Part shown: in pieces, positions 1-5,560 of the stretch
Layout: every line of letters starts with the position of its first letter
Position numbering within the stretch: position 1 is the first letter of the stretch
DNA from: Pseudomonadota bacterium
GTDB lineage: Bacteria; Pseudomonadota; Alphaproteobacteria; Micropepsales; Micropepsaceae
Direction of reading: 5' to 3'
Assembly (NCBI GenBank): GCA_021808875.1
Contig: JAKBAU010000186.1
Location: forward strand, 1-7,254
Length of the DNA: 7,254 bases
Notes under the pieces: model-generated
What the model was told of the DNA's origin: nothing
Seen by the model: only the letters and a program-made list of their open reading frames with translations
Database searches by the model: none
Position numbers and translations under genes: made by a program

Positions 1-335
1 ACTGGGGACGGGATCGTACCCATGGTCGGCTCAGCATCGAATATCTCGTCAAACGCCAGACTGCTGACACCGCGCGCGCGGTGGGTTTGCGCGATCGTGG
101 AATTCTGGCGCCGGGCCTGAAGGCAGACATCAACATTATCGACTTCGGCCGACTTCGTGTGCGGGCCCCTCACATGGCCTACGATCTGCCAGGTGGTGGC
201 AAGCGCCTGCTGCAAGAGGCGGATGGCTATGTCGCGACCATCGTATCGGGCATCCCAACCTACCGTGATGGCGTCGCCACCGGGGCTCTGCCTGGACGGC
301 TGGTGCGTGGCCCAAAGGCCGCTGCCACAAGCTAG
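1..335 (+). CDS. N-acyl-D-amino-acid deacylase-like amidohydrolase, C-terminal end only (5' partial)
   Basis: The reading frame is open from base 3 and ends in TAG at 333-335, so about 110 C-terminal residues are visible and the catalytic metal site lies outside the window. The visible part carries the usual end of the amidohydrolase-3/D-aminoacylase family: a VGLRDRG-LAPG-KAD block that forms the returning beta-sandwich, then YDLPGGGKRLLQ, ADGY-ATIVSG and the terminal TGALPGRLVRG. Family members are cytoplasmic zinc hydrolases that deacylate N-acyl-D-amino acids, but many relatives are annotated only by homology, so the substrate is unknown. The stop codon overlaps the Shine-Dalgarno of the following dioxygenase gene, which suggests one operon and possibly one catabolic pathway. 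The family call is confident; the exact enzyme is not. Confidence 0.85.
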   Translation, partial: WGRDRTHGRLSIEYLVKRQTADTARAVGLRDRGILAPGLKADINIIDFGRLRVRAPHMAYDLPGGGKRLLQEADGYVATIVSGIPTYRDGVATGALPGRLVRGPKAAATS

Positions 336-345
336 GGAGCCCCTC

Positions 346-1380
346 ATGCTGACTGCACTGGAGCCGCACCTGGCCTGGCGCCACCACGATGTGAAGGACC
401 CCGACAGCTGGACCTATCATTTGTCTGCGGCTGATCTCAGTGAGCTTGATGCGGCGCTCATCCAGGCAAAAAAGGTCTCGTCTGATCTTCTTGAGATCGA
501 GCAGAGGGACTTTCCCCTGTCAGCGCTCGCAGAGACCCTGACCGGAATCGAGCACGAACTCATCGCGGGCCGCGGATTTGTGCGTATCCGCGGTCTTCCC
601 GTGGAGCGCTACAGTGATGAGGATCTCACGCTGCTTTATTGGGGAATCGGCCTTCATCTGGGGGAACCCTGGCCGCAGAACAAGCATGGTCATCTGATGG
701 GGGATGTCACCGATCAGGGCAAGGCGCTCAGCGATCCGACTTTCCGTGGCAATGAGCTTGGCCAGGTGGCACTCGATTATCATACCGATGGTGCCGATCT
801 GATCGGCTTGATGTGCTTGCGTTCCGCCAGGTCCGGTGGCCTGTCGATGGTGGCCAATGCGGTTACCATACACAATGATCTGCTGGCCCAGCGGCCGGAT
901 CTGGTGCGGGTGCTCTACCAACCCTTGCCCTATGATTTTCGCGGCGAACAGCCTGAAGGGGCCAAGCCGTTCTACAGCTTTCCGGTCTTCACCGCCTTTG
1001 AACAGCGGCTCTTTGTGCGGTTTATTCCCCACTACATTCGCGCCAGCCAGCGTCACGCCGAAGCTCCTCGCCTGTCGGATACCGCGCTTGAGGCCCTTGA
1101 TGTCGTCAGCGCGATGGCGCGCAGCCAGGAATACAATATCAGTATGGATCTGGCGCCGGGAGATATGCAGTTCATCAACAATTACCATGTGCTGCATGGG
1201 CGTACGGCCTATGTTGATGATGCGCAGTCTGGTTACAGGCGCCACTTGAAGCGGTTGTGGCTGGCCGCACATCATCTTGACCAGCGTCCGTCGCAGTTTC
1301 GCCGACAGGGACGTGCACATTGGGGCCGCATCCGCAGCCAAAGCCGCATTGCCGCCGTGTCCCGAACCGCCAAGCACTGA
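346..1380 (+). CDS. TauD/TfdA-family Fe(II)/2-oxoglutarate-dependent dioxygenase (C-terminus possibly frameshifted)
   Basis: A 344-residue protein. The ATG at 346 was chosen because AGGGAG (334-339) sits 6 nt upstream and overlaps the stop of the preceding gene; the open frame extends further upstream only as overlap with that gene. The facial triad of the family is visible: H146-x-D148 in DYHTDGAD, and a distal H284 in the NNYHVLHGR segment. R298/R299, in YRRHLKRLWL, are the likely 2-oxoglutarate-binding arginines. Such enzymes hydroxylate small organic molecules such as sulfonates, carnitine precursors and phenoxyacids in the cytoplasm, using O2 and 2-oxoglutarate. The substrate here is unknown. 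Partnership with a deacylase-like hydrolase suggests catabolism of an acylated or amino compound. Oddity: after about residue 317 the sequence becomes rich in Arg, Gln and Trp and unlike a family C-terminus, while the +2 frame reads FADRDVHIGA. An inserted T in the TTT at 1297-1299 would explain this. Confidence 0.9.
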   Translation: MLTALEPHLAWRHHDVKDPDSWTYHLSAADLSELDAALIQAKKVSSDLLEIEQRDFPLSALAETLTGIEHELIAGRGFVRIRGLPVERYSDEDLTLLYWGIGLHLGEPWPQNKHGHLMGDVTDQGKALSDPTFRGNELGQVALDYHTDGADLIGLMCLRSARSGGLSMVANAVTIHNDLLAQRPDLVRVLYQPLPYDFRGEQPEGAKPFYSFPVFTAFEQRLFVRFIPHYIRASQRHAEAPRLSDTALEALDVVSAMARSQEYNISMDLAPGDMQFINNYHVLHGRTAYVDDAQSGYRRHLKRLWLAAHHLDQRPSQFRRQGRAHWGRIRSQSRIAAVSRTAKH

Positions 1381-1424
1381 TTTCAGGTTGGGCAGTTTTG
1401 TGTCCCACGGACCAGGCGTTGACA

Positions 1425-1447
1425 GCCACTGCGCTTTGGCAGGTGGC
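1425..1447. terminator. Hairpin between convergent dioxygenase and hemA genes
   Basis: GCCACTGC (1425-1432) can pair with GCA-G-GTGGC (1439-1447) across a 6-nt loop, with one bulged G. It lies in the 102-bp gap between two convergent genes, where a bidirectional terminator would be expected. Neither strand has a good T-run after the stem, so the terminator call is weak. Confidence 0.3.
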
Positions 1448-1482
1448 GTCACCGCTGCTGGGCGATGCGAAGTGAAGAGCGC

Positions 1483-2703
1483 TTAGGCTGCTGCCGCGGT
1501 ACGGGCGAGTGCGCAGTGCGACCAGATCTCCGACAGTGCGCTGACCAGCTTGTCAATATCCGCATCGGAGTGCAGCGGTGAGGGTGTAAAGCGCAGCCGC
1601 TCAGTTCCTCTGGCGACTGTCGGGTAATTGATCGGCTGGACGTAGATGCCGTGGTTATCCAGCAACCAGTCGCTGATCATCTTGCACTTTTTGGCGTCGC
1701 CCACCATCACCGGAATGATGTGGCTCGGATTGTCGAGCATGGGAATGCCAATGGCCTTGAGCTTGCGCCGAACCGTGGCGACGCGCTCCTGGTGCCGGCG
1801 CCGTTCGGCTGTGCTCGTTTTGAGATGCCGGATTGACGTCAGGGCGCCAGCCGCAACGGCCGGTGGCAGTGCCGTGGTAAAAATAAAGCCAGAGGCAAAG
1901 CTGCGTACGAAATCGCACAGATCAGCGCTCGCCGCGATATAGCCTCCCATCACTCCAAACGCCTTGGCCAAGGTGCCTTCGATGACTGTCAGCCGGTCCA
2001 TCAACCCTTCGCGCTCGGCAATGCCGCCGCCGCGCGGTCCGTAAAGTCCGACCGCATGCACTTCATCCAGATAGGTCATGGCGCCATGGATATCCGCGAC
2101 GTCACAGAGCTCTTTGATTGGAGCGATGTCGCCGTCCATCGAATAAACGCTTTCAAAGGCGACGAGCTTGGGTCGCGCTGGATCAAGACTGGCAAGCTTG
2201 CGATTAAGATCCTCAACGTCATTGTGTTTGAAGCGCACACACTGGGCACGCGAATGACGGATGCCTTCGATCATGGAGGCGTGATTCTGGTCGTCGGAGA
2301 GCACCACGCAGTCAGGAAGTTTGGCGGCAAGCGTGCCAAGTGCCGCCCAGTTGGAAACATAGCCGCTCGTGAAGGTTAGCGCTGCCTCTTTGCCATGCAG
2401 GTCAGCGAGTTCACGCTCCAGCAGCACATGATAATGATTCGTACCTGAAATATTGCGTGTTCCACCGGCACCTGCACCGCAGCGATCGAGGGCCTCGTGC
2501 ATGGCCGCGATCACCTGCGTGTTCTGTCCCATGCCGAGATAGTCATTGGAGCACCACACGGTCACAGGCTGGGTATTGTCACCCTCATAGCGCGTAGCCT
2601 TGGGAAATCGTCCGGCATGACGTTCCAGATCAGCAAAAATCCGGTAGCGGCCTTCCTGGCGTAGCGCCCCCAGCTCGGCGGCGAAGAAGGCTTCATAATC
2701 CAT
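1483..2703 (-). CDS. hemA: 5-aminolevulinate synthase
   Basis: This PLP enzyme condenses glycine with succinyl-CoA to give 5-aminolevulinate, CoA and CO2, the first committed step of tetrapyrrole synthesis in Alphaproteobacteria (C4 pathway). The start MDYEAFF gives 406 residues, the family's normal length, with GGGAG 7 nt upstream (2711-2715); the longer open frame upstream has no family similarity. Family hallmarks are present: [10 protein letters not shown] near 50-59, the glycine-rich [13 protein letters not shown] (76-88), H141 in QNHASMIEG, the PLP-contacting D213 and H216 in YLDEVHAVG, and the Schiff-base K247 in [13 protein letters not shown]. The C-terminal [20 protein letters not shown] segment is also typical. 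It is convergent with the dioxygenase gene and preceded by 377 non-coding bases containing an FNR-like box, which suggests oxygen-responsive control as known for hemA in Rhodobacter. Confidence 0.97.
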   Translation of the reverse strand: MDYEAFFAAELGALRQEGRYRIFADLERHAGRFPKATRYEGDNTQPVTVWCSNDYLGMGQNTQVIAAMHEALDRCGAGAGGTRNISGTNHYHVLLERELADLHGKEAALTFTSGYVSNWAALGTLAAKLPDCVVLSDDQNHASMIEGIRHSRAQCVRFKHNDVEDLNRKLASLDPARPKLVAFESVYSMDGDIAPIKELCDVADIHGAMTYLDEVHAVGLYGPRGGGIAEREGLMDRLTVIEGTLAKAFGVMGGYIAASADLCDFVRSFASGFIFTTALPPAVAAGALTSIRHLKTSTAERRRHQERVATVRRKLKAIGIPMLDNPSHIIPVMVGDAKKCKMISDWLLDNHGIYVQPINYPTVARGTERLRFTPSPLHSDADIDKLVSALSEIWSHCALARTAAAA

Positions 2704-2717
2704 CGTGTATCTCCCAC

Positions 2718-2783
2718 GGCCTCGGTCACATGGCCAGGCGCAAATTAGGCGTTTGAGGCCAGGCTGTCGACCAGTTTGGCCTC
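2718..2783 (-). promoter_or_regulatory. hemA leader hairpin with alternative pairing partner near the ribosome-binding site
   Basis: Read on the - strand, GAGGCCA (2783-2777) pairs perfectly with TGGCCTC (2761-2755) across a 15-nt loop. A second GAGGCC copy (2723-2718) ends two bases before the hemA Shine-Dalgarno (2715-2711) and could pair with the same GGCCTC. The two helices are mutually exclusive. The pairing is seen in the sequence; a regulatory role is inference, and GC-rich DNA makes chance helices common. Confidence 0.3.
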
Positions 2784-2869
2784 TCAGGCGGCCTTTGCAA
2801 AGCGCCACATTAGCGCAGGTCCCCTTGCAAAAGGCAGGCAAGAACTGGCCCGGCGGCATGGGCAAGATC

Positions 2870-2883
2870 CTGATACATATCAA
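2870..2883 (-). promoter_or_regulatory. FNR/FnrL-like binding site upstream of hemA
   Basis: On the - strand this reads TTGATATGTATCAG, matching the FNR/FnrL consensus TTGAT-N4-ATCAA at 9 of 10 specified positions. Its centre is about 173 bp upstream of the hemA ATG, so an activating site near -41.5 would imply a leader of roughly 130 nt. FnrL control of hemA under low oxygen is established in Rhodobacter sphaeroides. The site lies beyond the terminator of the upstream gene, so hemA is its natural target. It overlaps a longer palindrome (2872-2889), so another regulator may share the site. Confidence 0.65.
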
Positions 2884-2889
2884 TGTATC
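2872..2889. repeat. Perfect 7-bp inverted repeat overlapping the FNR-like box
   Basis: GATACAT (2872-2878) and ATGTATC (2883-2889) are exact inverted copies around ATCA. The dyad is offset by 4 bp from that of the FNR-like box, so the same DNA could hold two operators. I do not recognise a known regulator for this sequence. Confidence 0.5.
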
Positions 2890-2944
2890 CGATAGAAAGA
2901 TAAGGTCCCGCCGCTGTGGCCGGTGCGGCGCGGCGTGCGGACCC

Positions 2945-2988
2945 AAAAGGCGCTGGGCCGGGACCCGCTCAGCGTGTCCCGGCCCAGC
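2945..2988 (-). terminator. Rho-independent terminator of the Spy-like gene
   Basis: A perfect 13-bp stem (2976-2988 with 2952-2964, arm GTCCCGGCCCAGC on the + strand) with an 11-nt loop. On the - strand it is followed two bases later by a short T-run (TTTT, 2948-2945). It lies about 90 bp after the stop of the gene at 3081-3590 and upstream of the hemA regulatory site, which separates the two transcription units. The T-run is short, so efficiency is uncertain. Confidence 0.7.
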
Positions 2989-3027
2989 CTCAAGAAGCGG
3001 CCATGCCCTGTTGCCCGTCGTCCGTGG

Positions 3028-3070
3028 GGCGTGCGGCCACGCCGTCAGGCATCGCTCCCCCAAGCGATGC
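3028..3070 (-). repeat. Two short perfect hairpins immediately after the Spy-like gene
   Basis: GCATCGCT (3049-3056) pairs perfectly with AGCGATGC (3063-3070) over a 6-nt loop. Just beyond, GGCGTG (3028-3033) pairs with CACGCC (3038-3043) over 4 nt. Both lie within 55 bp of the stop codon at 3081 and precede the main terminator. They may protect the 3' end of the mRNA or assist termination; neither has a T-run. Confidence 0.4.
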
Positions 3071-3080
3071 GCGCAGGCCC

Positions 3081-3590
3081 TTACATCCGCCGGTGTGGTC
3101 CTTGACCCTGCGCCTGCCAGGGATGATGAGGCCTGCAGCCCATGAACAGCTGATTGGCGGTCCTTTGCTGCGCGGGATCGAGCGCCTCATAAAGCGGGAT
3201 CAGGGCCCCGTCGATGTGTTCGACGGTAGCCAGATGCGACTTCATCATGGCTTCCCGCCGCTTCAGAACGGCGGGCAGCGCGAACGACGTTCGGCCGCTC
3301 ATCGCTTCGCTGCGCCGGGCCTGCATTTGCTGCCTGAACGCATGGACGCTGTCGGTGAGCGCGGTCGCAAACTGGTTCCACTGGCTTGCCTGAGCTGGGG
3401 TAATGTGTAGCTCGGTGTGCAGGAAGGCGAGCGCGCCATCGGGGTAGCGCATTGCCATCATGGGAACCAGCGGGCCACCATGGCAGCGCCCAGGGCCGAA
3501 GTGCTTGCCCATGGGCTGGGCGCCAGCGGGCAAGGTAGCGGCGACGGCGAGTCCGGCGCTGAGTGCGAGGATTGCGGCATATTTGTTCAT
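3081..3590 (-). CDS. Periplasmic Spy/CpxP-like (LTXXQ) protein
   Basis: A 169-residue secreted protein. The ATG at 3590 was chosen because TAAGGAGGA (3607-3599), a near-perfect Shine-Dalgarno, lies 8 nt upstream and a signal peptide starts directly at [14 protein letters not shown], with probable cleavage after A24 (PAGA/QP). The mature part has two LTXXQ-like motifs, LHITPAQ (61-67) and LDPAQQ (137-142), in a mostly helical Gln/Arg/Met-rich chain, as in Spy/CpxP-family proteins. Those are periplasmic chaperones or envelope-stress and metal sensors. C36 and C152 could form a disulfide, and both ends are rich in His ([23 protein letters not shown]), which suggests metal contact. It appears monocistronic, with its own terminator. 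The family call rests on motifs only; the exact role is unknown. Confidence 0.75.
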   Translation of the reverse strand: MNKYAAILALSAGLAVAATLPAGAQPMGKHFGPGRCHGGPLVPMMAMRYPDGALAFLHTELHITPAQASQWNQFATALTDSVHAFRQQMQARRSEAMSGRTSFALPAVLKRREAMMKSHLATVEHIDGALIPLYEALDPAQQRTANQLFMGCRPHHPWQAQGQGPHRRM

Positions 3591-3805
3591 GTGAAATGTC
3601 CTCCTTAGGGGAGCGCCATGCAAACATGTCGAGCCGTGGTTGTCGCCATGATCAATGTCAACAAATGTGGCAGAGCCCGCGTCAGGAGCGACTCTAACAA
3701 CAAGTTCTGGCGCAACCTCCCAAGCCGTACCCCAAGGCCGTCACCCGCGCTCCCGTTTGTTGGCGCGGATCGCAGGCCCTGCGGCGCCGGCGGTCGCGGG
3801 ACGGC
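3591..3805. other. 215-bp non-coding region upstream of the Spy-like gene
   Basis: It should contain the promoter of the Spy-like gene. A consensus TTGACA occurs on the - strand at 3661-3656, but I see no -10 box at a proper distance, so I do not call a promoter. A 6-bp perfect stem (3745-3750 with 3763-3768) with a 12-nt loop lies downstream of the ribbon-helix-helix gene, without a T-run. No gene is seen. Confidence 0.45.
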
Positions 3806-4210
3806 CTAAAATCCAACCGCCACGGGGCGGCGTGGGGGAGACGCGGCGTCCGTGCGGGTAGAAGGGGCAATGCAGCTGCAGCCATGGCTGCAGGCGAGGC
3901 GGTCGAGATACTCTTTTAGAGCGACGCGCAAAATCTGCGGACGGGTTTTATGGTGCTTGGCGGCTGCGATGCCCAGCCGTTCGTATTCGTCCTCACCAAG
4001 TACCAGGCTCACCCGTTGGCTCGACTTTTTGGGTCCTGGCGCGGGGGTGGCCTTGGTTGGTGCCGGGTGGGGTGGAGCAAGTGGCGCGCTCGCCGCAGGG
4101 CTCAGAATCGAGGGCCGCGCGGGCAGGGTTTCGAGGGAGGGTGCGGCGTCACCCTTGCGGGCGAGCAAGCCAGCCGTGATCGAGGCAAATTGGTGATGGC
4201 TCATGGTCAT
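3806..4210 (-). CDS. Ribbon-helix-helix-like protein with disordered N-terminus, partner of the ParA-like ATPase
   Basis: About 134 residues from the ATG at 4210. ATGs at 4216 and 4204 are alternatives; GACGGA ends 6 nt before 4210. Layout: a short conserved-looking N-terminal segment, HHQFASITAGLLARKG (5-20); a Pro/Ala-rich linker (about 24-62); then a ribbon-helix-helix-like block with strand QRVSLVL (65-71), helix EDEYERLGIAAAKHH (73-87), a KTR turn, and helix PQILRVALKEYLDRL (91-105). Next comes a CxxxCxC cluster (C107, C111, C113) and a basic tail. RHH dimers bind DNA with the strand. A disordered N-terminus plus RHH domain, encoded right after a ParA-type ATPase, is the layout of ParG-like centromere-binding partners, whose tails act on the ATPase. 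No specific family is recognised. Centromere or operator binding is inference. The cysteine cluster is odd and could bind metal. Confidence 0.75.
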   Translation of the reverse strand: MTMSHHQFASITAGLLARKGDAAPSLETLPARPSILSPAASAPLAPPHPAPTKATPAPGPKKSSQRVSLVLGEDEYERLGIAAAKHHKTRPQILRVALKEYLDRLACSHGCSCIAPSTRTDAASPPRRPVAVGF

Positions 4211-4220
4211 GTACATTCCG

Positions 4221-5144
4221 TCAGCAGGGGGTTTCTGGGCTGCGGCGCCCAAACGGCTGGGCCCGGCGCGGACCAAGGCCGGGTAGCGGTTCGCCGGGGC
4301 GCCCGCGCTCGCGACGGCCATCAAACTGCGCCGCAGGTTCGTTCTGGTTTAAAAGAATGGTCTCGCGGCCGGCCTCACTGACGGAGGCGGGCGCTGTGCC
4401 GGGATCATCCAACTCCGGCAGGATTGGCTCGGACGGTGGAGAGCTGGAGGCCTCCAGGGGCGAAAGACCGTGTATGGCGAACGCCGTGGGCACTTTGACC
4501 GGTGTGATGCTGGCGTCTTGGGTCAGCCGCGCAAGACGGCTTTGTATGTAGGTCCACAGCTCGCGCACTTCCTTGGCTGAACTTGATCGCACGGCAACCT
4601 CGCCGACGGTCCGTCCATCGATCATGGAGGCTGCGAAATCGACGCGATGATGGATGGTGACCGGTGCCACGGTGCCATGCTGAGACAGTGCCACCGCTGC
4701 TTCGCCGGTGATGCGCGCCCGGGGCGTTGCAGCATTGACGACAAAGAGTACGGTCTTGCCATGACGTTCAGCGAGGTCGACGGTGGCCCCGACGGCGCGA
4801 AGGTCATGCGGACTTGGTCGGGTCGGCACCACCACAAGATCGGCATGGGCGATGACGTGCGAAATCGATTCGGTTATCGCTGGCGGGGTGTCGATGACAG
4901 CAAGACGGATACCCGCCGCATCAAGCTGGCGCAGAGCGTCCGACAGCTGCAACAGACCCACTTTGGCAAAATGTGGCTCCGGTGCACTGCGGGCGTTCCA
5001 CCACTCCGCGAGAGATCCTTGGGGATCGGTGTCAATCAGCGCGACCGGCCCTACCCCGGCCAACATCGCTTCGACTGCGAGGTGGCCGGAGAGTGTCGTC
5101 TTGCCGGAACCACCCTTCTGAGATGCCAGTACCAGCACATGCAT
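4221..5144 (-). CDS. ParA/MinD-superfamily ATPase with long C-terminal tail
   Basis: 307 residues from the ATG at 5144, preceded by AAGAAGG about 11 nt upstream. The protein starts directly with the first beta strand and has no N-terminal HTH, as in type Ib ParA proteins. Motifs: deviant Walker A KGGSGKT (10-16) with the signature K10, DTDPQGS (38-44), Walker B-like VIDTPPA (83-89) and VVVPTRPSPHD (104-114). The ParA core ends near 205 (YIQSRLARL). The remaining ~100 residues are rich in Pro, Ser, Glu and Arg, look disordered, and are unusual for the family. Such ATPases dimerise on ATP, bind DNA nonspecifically and position DNA or protein cargo. The next gene, an RHH-like protein, starts 5-17 bp after this stop, so the two are translationally linked and probable partners. 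The cargo, whether chromosome, integrated element or a protein cluster, cannot be told from sequence. Confidence 0.9.
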   Translation of the reverse strand: MHVLVLASQKGGSGKTTLSGHLAVEAMLAGVGPVALIDTDPQGSLAEWWNARSAPEPHFAKVGLLQLSDALRQLDAAGIRLAVIDTPPAITESISHVIAHADLVVVPTRPSPHDLRAVGATVDLAERHGKTVLFVVNAATPRARITGEAAVALSQHGTVAPVTIHHRVDFAASMIDGRTVGEVAVRSSSAKEVRELWTYIQSRLARLTQDASITPVKVPTAFAIHGLSPLEASSSPPSEPILPELDDPGTAPASVSEAGRETILLNQNEPAAQFDGRRERGRPGEPLPGLGPRRAQPFGRRSPETPC

Positions 5145-5223
5145 GATTTGCGCGCCCTTCTTGCTCGCTGCCTTACAAGCATGGCGCAAAGGGCTTGCCC
5201 GCGTGTTGCATCGCTGCGCGGCA

Positions 5224-5252
5224 ATTGTACGAAGTTTAAGACAAACTGTCCG
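5224..5252 (-). promoter_or_regulatory. Sigma70-like promoter of the parA-RHH operon
   Basis: On the - strand, CGGACA (5252-5247, 4 of 6 matches to -35) is followed after exactly 17 bp by TACAAT (5229-5224, 5 of 6 matches to -10). Transcription would start near 5216 and leave a leader of about 70 nt. The -35 box overlaps the hairpin that follows ptsH, so the two units are tightly packed. Confidence 0.55.
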
Positions 5253-5258
5253 AAGTCT
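5230..5258. repeat. Direct and inverted repeats within the parA promoter (candidate operator)
   Basis: CGAAGTTT (5230-5237) and CGAAGTCT (5251-5258) are direct repeats, 7 of 8 identical, 21 bp apart, about two helical turns. Between the -35 and -10 boxes lies the perfect inverted repeat AGTTT-AAGAC-AAACT (5233-5247). RHH partners of ParA proteins commonly repress their own operon from such repeats; that assignment here is inference. Confidence 0.4.
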
Positions 5259-5267
5259 GTCCTTCGG
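5250..5267 (-). terminator. Hairpin after ptsH, weak terminator candidate
   Basis: CCGAAG-TCTGTC-CTTCGG forms a perfect 6-bp stem with a 6-nt loop, 9 bp past the ptsH stop. On the - strand it is followed by ACAGTTTGTCTT, which is T-rich but not a clean run. It may end the chvG-hprK-EIIA-ptsH transcript. Confidence 0.45.
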
Positions 5268-5276
5268 CTGCGTGCC

Positions 5277-5558
5277 TCAGTCTTCGCCGAACCGCGCGGC
5301 GATCAACGCCAGGATGGCGGTCATCGCGTCTTCGGCATCGGGACCTTCGGCGCAGAGCTCAATCTGACTGCCGACCCCCGCGCCCATCATCATCAGCCCC
5401 ATGATCGAGCGTGCATCAACGCTGGTGCCGTCTTTACTCACGGTGATTTGAGACTTGAAACGTGCTGCGGCTTCCACAAGCTTGGCGGACGCGCGCGCAT
5501 GCAGGCCACGCTTGTTGATGATCGTCGCCACCGACCTAATTGGCAGCCCGTCCGCCAT
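5277..5558 (-). CDS. ptsH: HPr phosphocarrier protein
   Basis: 93 residues, a little longer than the usual 85-90. It has the HPr active-site block NKRGLHARAS with phosphorylatable H20, and the regulatory-serine block DARSIMGLMMMGA with S51, equivalent to Ser46 of Bacillus HPr. H20 would receive phosphate from enzyme I and pass it to the EIIA encoded just upstream; S51 is the target of the HprK encoded two genes upstream. GGCGGA lies 8 nt before the ATG, and the EIIA stop is only 2 bp away, so the genes are translationally coupled. No sugar permease is nearby, consistent with a regulatory PTS that signals nutrient status rather than importing sugar. Confidence 0.97.
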   Translation of the reverse strand: MADGLPIRSVATIINKRGLHARASAKLVEAAARFKSQITVSKDGTSVDARSIMGLMMMGAGVGSQIELCAEGPDAEDAMTAILALIAARFGED

Positions 5559-5560
5559 GG

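Larger units (their letters stand above)
2704..3080. other. 377-bp non-coding region between hemA and the Spy-like gene
   Basis: I see no convincing gene here; the open frames that cross it lack family motifs and good ribosome-binding sites. It holds, from left to right, the hemA leader with a 7-bp hairpin, an FNR-like box nested in a perfect palindrome, a strong intrinsic terminator for the gene to the right, and two more short perfect hairpins just after that gene's stop. I could not identify a clear -35/-10 pair for hemA. An FNR-class activated promoter can lack a good -35, so this is not decisive. Confidence 0.6.

Noticed and set aside
520..1452. Long open frame of 310 codons on the - strand opposite the dioxygenase gene
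   Set aside because: It is antisense to a gene with clear catalytic motifs, has no recognisable family and no good ribosome-binding site; such shadows are common in GC-rich DNA.
2704..3063. N-terminal extension of about 120 residues on the hemA frame
   Set aside because: The extension has no synthase similarity, crosses a terminator and an FNR-like box, and the start at 2703 gives the normal family length with a good Shine-Dalgarno.
3656..3661. Consensus TTGACA upstream of the Spy-like gene on the - strand
   Set aside because: No acceptable -10 hexamer lies 15-19 bp downstream, so a promoter call would be unsupported.
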